Shown: in pieces, positions 6,215-9,414 of the stretch
Numbering within the stretch: the first letter of the stretch is position 1
How the letters are laid out: every line of letters begins with the position of its first letter
NCBI GenBank assembly: GCA_025965495.1
Contig: JAOPWW010000344.1
Location: 1-9,414, forward strand
From: Frankiales bacterium
GTDB lineage: Bacteria; Actinomycetota; Actinomycetes; Mycobacteriales; SCTD01
Direction of reading: 5' to 3'
DNA length: 9,414 nucleotides
Notes under the pieces: model-generated
Databases searched by the model: none
Seen by the model: only the letters and a program-made list of their open reading frames with translations
Told to the model about the DNA's origin: nothing
Made by a program: the position numbers and the translations under genes

Positions 6215-6988
6215 TTGACCGTGCTGACCCTGCCCGCCTGCCCGTCCGCCGGCGAGGCCGCGGGCTGGAGCGTGGAGCCCGGACCGGCGGGCGGGCCGCT
6301 GCTCGTCGTCCTGTCCGGCCTCGCGCCCGAGGGGCAGGAGCCGGCCTTCGAGGGCCGCGGGCTGTGCCGGCGGCTCGGCGTGAACGGCCTGCTGCTGCGC
6401 GACCACTCCCGCAGCTGGTTCCTGCGCGGGGTCCGCGGCACCGGGGACGACCTGGAGGCGGTGGCCGCCGCGGTCCGGGCGCACGTCGCGGCGACCGCAC
6501 CGAGTCGCGTCGTCCTCATGGGCAACAGCGCCGGGGGCTACGCCGCGATCGCACTGGCCTCCCTGCTCGAGGAGGTCGACGAGGTCGTGGCGCTCGTGCC
6601 GCGCTCCGGGCTCACGCACGAGGTCAACGACGCCCTCGGCGACGACCGCTTCTCGTCGCTGCGCGCGGCCGCGGTGGAGGGGCTGCCGGCGTCGGCCGAG
6701 CCGTTCCTGGACCTGCCAACCCTGCTGACCGACCGGTTCGCGGCCCGCTGCACCGACGGCCGGCCGCCCTACCGGACGAGGGTGCGCGTCCTGCACGCCA
6801 GCGACAACGCCCTCGACGCCGCCCACGCCGCTCGGCTGGCCGGCCTGCCCGAGACCGTCGTCAGCACCTACCCGCGCGGCGACCACCAGCTCGCGTCCGT
6901 CCTGCGCACGGCCGGGGAGCTCGACGTCGTCGTCGGCGCCGCCCTCACCGGGCCCCGGGTGCGGGGACCCCTGAGCCGCACGGCATGA
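6215..6988 (+). CDS. Alpha/beta hydrolase
   Basis: 257 residues. The fold starts with strand PLLVVLSGLAPEG. The nucleophile elbow is GNSAGG with Ser about 105, preceded by strand RVVLM and followed by helix YAAIALASLL. An acidic residue in VRVLHASDNALD (the first Asp, after a strand) and the His in GDHQL near the C-terminus complete a credible Ser-Asp-His triad. There is no signal peptide, so it is cytosolic; substrate unknown. The TTG at 6215 is chosen because GGAG lies 6 nt upstream; the GTG at 6221 is two codons later and equally in frame. The frame stays open further left, but that part is antisense to pheA and not coding. Ends 28 bp before the peptidase gene, so the two probably form an operon, though no functional link is evident. 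The role could be esterase, lipase or peptidase-like. Confidence 0.82.
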   Translation: MTVLTLPACPSAGEAAGWSVEPGPAGGPLLVVLSGLAPEGQEPAFEGRGLCRRLGVNGLLLRDHSRSWFLRGVRGTGDDLEAVAAAVRAHVAATAPSRVVLMGNSAGGYAAIALASLLEEVDEVVALVPRSGLTHEVNDALGDDRFSSLRAAAVEGLPASAEPFLDLPTLLTDRFAARCTDGRPPYRTRVRVLHASDNALDAAHAARLAGLPETVVSTYPRGDHQLASVLRTAGELDVVVGAALTGPRVRGPLSRTA

Positions 6989-7016
6989 GGCGGACGGTCC
7001 GGGGCAGGGGCTGCCC

Positions 7017-7802
7017 GTGGACGCCGCCTCCCCCGCCCTCGACCCCACGCTCGACCCGACGCTCGACCCCGGCGCGCCGCTGACCGACGGCTGGCTGCGC
7101 GACCGGCGTGACAGCACCGGGGCGGGCGCCGTCGTGACCTACGGCGGCGGTGGCCTGTCCGCAGGACGCACCGGCTTCTCCGCCGTGGAGCGCGCCCTGC
7201 TGGCGGGCGTGCGGGGCAGCGGCCGGCGGCCCCGGGTCACCCTCGTCCCGACGGCCAGCGGCGACGACGACGCGTGCATGGACGCCTTCCGGGCGGCGTG
7301 CGACGCCGAGGACGCCGAGGGGCACGTCCTGTCCCTGTTCCGCCGCACCGAGGCTCCGTTCGGCAACGTCCTGGACGACGCCGACCTCGTCTACGTCACG
7401 GGCGGGGCGGTCGCGAACCTGGCGGCCCTGTGGCGCCTGCACGGGCTGGCCGCGGAGGTCGTGGGCGCCTGGCGACGCGGGGCGGTCGTGGCGGGGTCGA
7501 GCGCGGGCGCCCTGATCTGGTCGCTCGGCGGGGTCACGACCAGCTTCGGGACGCCGGCCGGCTGGACCGACGGCCTCGGCGTCGTCCCGCACTCGCTGTG
7601 CCCCCACTACGACACCCAGCCGGGCCGGGCGCAGCTCTACCGGGACCTGGTCGACCGGGGCGAGCTCCCCGCGGGCTACGGCCTGGACGAGGACGCCGCC
7701 GGGGTCTTCGTCGGCGGCGAGCTCGTCGGCGTGCTGGCCGACCGCGAGGGGGCCGGCGTGCACGCCGTCAGCCCGACACCCGCAGCGGGTCGCCGACCGT
7801 GA
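7017..7802 (+). CDS. pepE: Peptidase E-like serine hydrolase (family S51)
   Basis: 261 residues. Members of S51 include dipeptidase E, which cleaves Asp-Xaa dipeptides, and cyanophycinase. Order of features: strand and glycine turn VVTYGGGGLSAG (39-50); RVTLVPTASGDDD; LVYVTGGAVANLAALWRLHGL, the family's GG-x-x-NL segment; nucleophile motif GSSAGAL with Ser162; then LGVVPHSLCPHYD with the candidate catalytic His197. The C-terminus GYGLDEDAAGVFVGGELVGVL is also typical. It is close to the actinobacterial peptidase E group, normally about 220-240 residues; the extra 30-odd N-terminal residues include a TLDP repeat and look disordered. The GTG at 7017 has CAGGGG 6 nt upstream, but a start closer to residue 39 is possible. 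It follows the hydrolase by 28 bp. Its 3' end overlaps the DUF192 gene by 35 bp on the other strand. Substrate preference is inferred only from family. Confidence 0.86.
   Translation: MDAASPALDPTLDPTLDPGAPLTDGWLRDRRDSTGAGAVVTYGGGGLSAGRTGFSAVERALLAGVRGSGRRPRVTLVPTASGDDDACMDAFRAACDAEDAEGHVLSLFRRTEAPFGNVLDDADLVYVTGGAVANLAALWRLHGLAAEVVGAWRRGAVVAGSSAGALIWSLGGVTTSFGTPAGWTDGLGVVPHSLCPHYDTQPGRAQLYRDLVDRGELPAGYGLDEDAAGVFVGGELVGVLADREGAGVHAVSPTPAAGRRP
7038..7073 (+). repeat. 12-bp tandem repeat in the 5' end of the peptidase gene
   Basis: Three units at 7038-7049, 7050-7061 and 7062-7073, core CTCGACCC, encoding LDPT-LDPT-LDPG. Units 1 and 2 differ by one base. In frame, so copy number changes would keep the gene open. 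Lies before the conserved domain. Confidence 0.75.
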
Positions 7803-8244
7803 CCGTGCCGCGGACCGTCTCGGGAGCGGTCTCCAGCACGGTGTCGAAGGGCTTGTCGGGGCCGTAGGTCGGGCAGTCCTGCGGCTGCTGCGCCGGGCAC
7901 GGTGGCATGTCGAGCACCCCGACGACGACGCCGCTGCGGGCGAACACCGCCGTGAGCGGCACCGGGACGTGGAACATGTAGTAGCGCCCGCTCGAGGGCA
8001 GCGCGTACCGGAAGACCATGCCGGTCCCCCGCGGCACCGAGGTGCGGCCCATGAGCCCGACCGCGCGCTCCTGCTCGTCGTCGGCCACCTCCGCCCGCAC
8101 CGGTCCGGAGTCGCCCGCGGTGACGACGACGGTGGGCACGGCCGTAGTCGGGGTCGGGGTCGGGGACGGGGCGGCGGCCGGCTCCTGCGCCGAGCAGCCC
8201 GCGAGGGCCAGGAGCAGGGCGGTCCCGAGGAGCGTTCTGCGCAC
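7768..8244 (-). CDS. DUF192-family lipoprotein
   Basis: 158 residues from the GTG at 8244. The signal sequence RRTLLGTALLLALAGC carries a lipobox (LAGC, acceptor Cys17), so the protein is probably lipid-anchored outside the membrane. A Pro/Thr-rich linker (PSPTPTPTTAVP) follows. The DUF192 domain then reads VRAEVADDEQERAVGLMGR, then GTGMVFRYALP, then YYMFHVPVPLTAVFARSGVVVGV, and ends with the usual TVxVGDPLRV strand. DUF192 is a small beta-rich domain without established biochemical function. An in-frame TTG at 8286 would add 14 residues before the signal; GTG gives the normal signal length, though neither has a strong ribosome site. The 35-bp tail-to-tail overlap with the peptidase gene is unusual, yet both protein ends look native. 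Divergent from the ferredoxin reductase 110 bp away. Confidence 0.86.
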   Translation of the reverse strand: MRRTLLGTALLLALAGCSAQEPAAAPSPTPTPTTAVPTVVVTAGDSGPVRAEVADDEQERAVGLMGRTSVPRGTGMVFRYALPSSGRYYMFHVPVPLTAVFARSGVVVGVLDMPPCPAQQPQDCPTYGPDKPFDTVLETAPETVRGTVTVGDPLRVSG

Positions 8245-8309
8245 CCTGCGACTCTGCCACCGCCCTGCTGCCTGTGGCTCCTGCAACAGAACGGGCCGCC
8301 GTGTCGTGC

Positions 8310-8331
8310 GGGTCGGCTGACAGCCCGACCC
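8310..8331. promoter_or_regulatory. Inverted repeat in the DUF192 / ferredoxin reductase gap
   Basis: GGGTCGG, 8-nt loop, CCGACCC (7-bp arms). It lies 23 bp before the reductase ATG in a 110-bp divergent gap, a position that suits an operator. There is no T-run, so it is unlikely to be a terminator. The regulator is unknown. Confidence 0.35.
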
Positions 8332-8354
8332 CGTCCCGAGGGAACCCTGGAAGC

Positions 8355-9414
8355 ATGACGACGACCGCTGGGCCCGGCGCCGGCCGCCTCGCGCGCCTGG
8401 CGTCCCTGGTCACCTACCCGCTCACGCCGTCCGACCTGCTCGGCGTCCTGGTCCCCCTCGAGGGCGGCCGGGGCCTGCGCGCGCGGGTGGAGCAGGTGCT
8501 GCCCGAGGCAGCCGGCGCCGTGACCCTCGTGCTGCGGCCGGGACGCGGCTGGCAGGGCCACACCGCCGGGCAGTGGCTGCGGGTCGGCGTCGAGATCGAC
8601 GGCGTCCTGCACCGCCGCTCCTACTCGATCACCACCCCCCCGGCCGACGGCCTGGTGCGGATCACCGTCAAGCCCGTCGCCGACGGCTTCGTCTCCCACG
8701 CCCTGGCCCGGGTCGCGGTCGGCACCCTGCTGCGCCTGGACCAGGCCGCCGGGGACTTCGTGCTGCCGCCGCGCCTGACCGGGCCGGTCCTGTTCGTCAC
8801 CGGCGGCAGCGGCGTCACCCCGGTCATGGGCATGCTCCGCAGCCTCGCGCTGCAGGGCCCGCTGCCCGACGTCGTCCTCGTCCACAGCGCGCTGACCCGC
8901 GACGACGTGATCTTCGGCGACGAGCTGCGCCGGCTCGCCGCGGAGCACCCCCGCTTCCGGCTGGTCGAGCGGCACACCGACGTCGACGGCCTGCTCACCC
9001 TGGACCGCCTCGCCGACCTCGTCCCGGACTGGGCCGACCGCGAGACCTGGGCCTGCGGCCCGGCCGGCCTGCTCGACGCCCTCGAGCAGCACTGGGCCGA
9101 CGCCGACCTGGCCGAGCGCCTGCACACCGAGCGCTTCGCCCCCAAGGTGGTCGTCGGCGACGACGCCGAGGGCGGCCGCCTGGTCGTCGGCGACGTCGAG
9201 ACCGAGGCGCCCGGCGCCACCCCCCTGCTCGACGCCGGCGAGGCCGCGGGCGTGCTCCTGCCCAGCGGCTGCCGCATGGGCATCTGCTACGGCTGCGTCG
9301 TCCCGCTGCTGCGCGGCCAGGTGCGCGACCTGCGCACCGGCGAGGTGCACGGCGAGCCCGGCGACCTCGTCCAGACCTGCGTGTCGGCAGCCGCCGGCAC
9401 CGTCGAGCTCGACC
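8355..9414 (+). CDS. Ferredoxin reductase with C-terminal 2Fe-2S domain (3' end outside window)
   Basis: 353 residues visible, with no stop before the edge; the last strand TVELD is usually close to the C-terminus. Domain order: FAD-binding barrel with RRSYSIT (87-93); NAD(P)-binding domain with VLFVTGGSGVTPVMGMLR (about 145-162) and the CGPAGLLDALE motif; plant-type 2Fe-2S ferredoxin with cysteines C306-X4-C311-X2-C314-X27-C342. It moves electrons from NAD(P)H through FAD to the cluster and on to a partner oxygenase or desaturase. The N-terminal LVTYPLTPSDLLGVLVPL extension resembles Mycobacterium tuberculosis Rv3230c, the reductase partner of stearoyl-CoA desaturase DesA3. A desaturase gene just past the right edge is therefore my expectation, not an observation. 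The ATG at 8355 has GAGGGA about 11 nt upstream and GGAAG too close at 8349-8353; the start is likely but the ribosome site is not ideal. Confidence 0.92.
   Translation, partial: MTTTAGPGAGRLARLASLVTYPLTPSDLLGVLVPLEGGRGLRARVEQVLPEAAGAVTLVLRPGRGWQGHTAGQWLRVGVEIDGVLHRRSYSITTPPADGLVRITVKPVADGFVSHALARVAVGTLLRLDQAAGDFVLPPRLTGPVLFVTGGSGVTPVMGMLRSLALQGPLPDVVLVHSALTRDDVIFGDELRRLAAEHPRFRLVERHTDVDGLLTLDRLADLVPDWADRETWACGPAGLLDALEQHWADADLAERLHTERFAPKVVVGDDAEGGRLVVGDVETEAPGATPLLDAGEAAGVLLPSGCRMGICYGCVVPLLRGQVRDLRTGEVHGEPGDLVQTCVSAAAGTVELD

Noticed and set aside
4859..7117. Minus-strand open frame of 752 codons overlapping pheA and the hydrolase
   Set aside because: It runs in another frame over the well-supported pheA and antisense to the hydrolase, with Arg/Gly/Pro-rich composition and no family signature.
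6945..9350. Long minus-strand open frame of 801 codons across the reductase and peptidase region
   Set aside because: It is antisense to clear genes, has low-complexity Ala/Gly/Arg/Gln composition and no domain; a typical GC-rich shadow frame.

Overview
The window is very GC-rich DNA with dense GC-ending codons, GTG and TTG starts and long spurious antisense frames. This points to a high-GC actinomycete. The encoded families (TetR-controlled DHA2 exporter, actinobacterial-type DMT transporter, Nur-like operator, ferredoxin reductase of the acyl-CoA desaturase type) fit that. I cannot name the genus. Everything looks chromosomal: there is no insertion sequence, integrase, tRNA, rRNA or CRISPR array.

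Left part (1-3035): a NiCoT-family nickel/cobalt permease on the minus strand runs off the left edge. A perfect GTTGCAC-N5-GTGCAAC inverted repeat lies 24 bp before its start and matches the Nur (nickel uptake regulator) box known from Streptomyces. A 356-bp gap follows, with this operator, a small hairpin and a 15-bp tandem repeat. Next comes a plus-strand DMT-family membrane protein, then a convergent minus-strand TetR regulator.

Middle (3036-6030): TetR is divergent from a 14-helix DHA2-type MFS exporter. Their 112-bp gap carries a perfect 9-4-9 palindrome plus two related partial copies, the usual layout of a self-regulated efflux pair. Convergent with the exporter is a two-gene minus-strand group: a chorismate mutase / prephenate dehydratase / ACT protein (pheA) followed by a small 71-residue unknown protein. 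The mutase and ACT parts of PheA look intact, but several normally invariant motifs of the dehydratase part are replaced.

Right part (6031-9414): the gap before pheA holds two competing hairpins and a possible 31-codon upstream frame overlapping the pheA start. On the plus strand follow an alpha/beta hydrolase and a peptidase E-like (S51) hydrolase, 28 bp apart and probably co-transcribed. A minus-strand DUF192 lipoprotein overlaps the peptidase tail-to-tail by 35 bp. Divergent from it is a ferredoxin reductase (FAD, NAD(P) and C-terminal 2Fe-2S domains) cut by the right edge, which probably feeds electrons to a desaturase.

Most of the window is ordinary actinobacterial housekeeping and accessory content. 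I see no novel multi-gene defence or mobile system. The best leads are the Nur-like operator, the degenerate dehydratase domain, and the efflux operator cluster.
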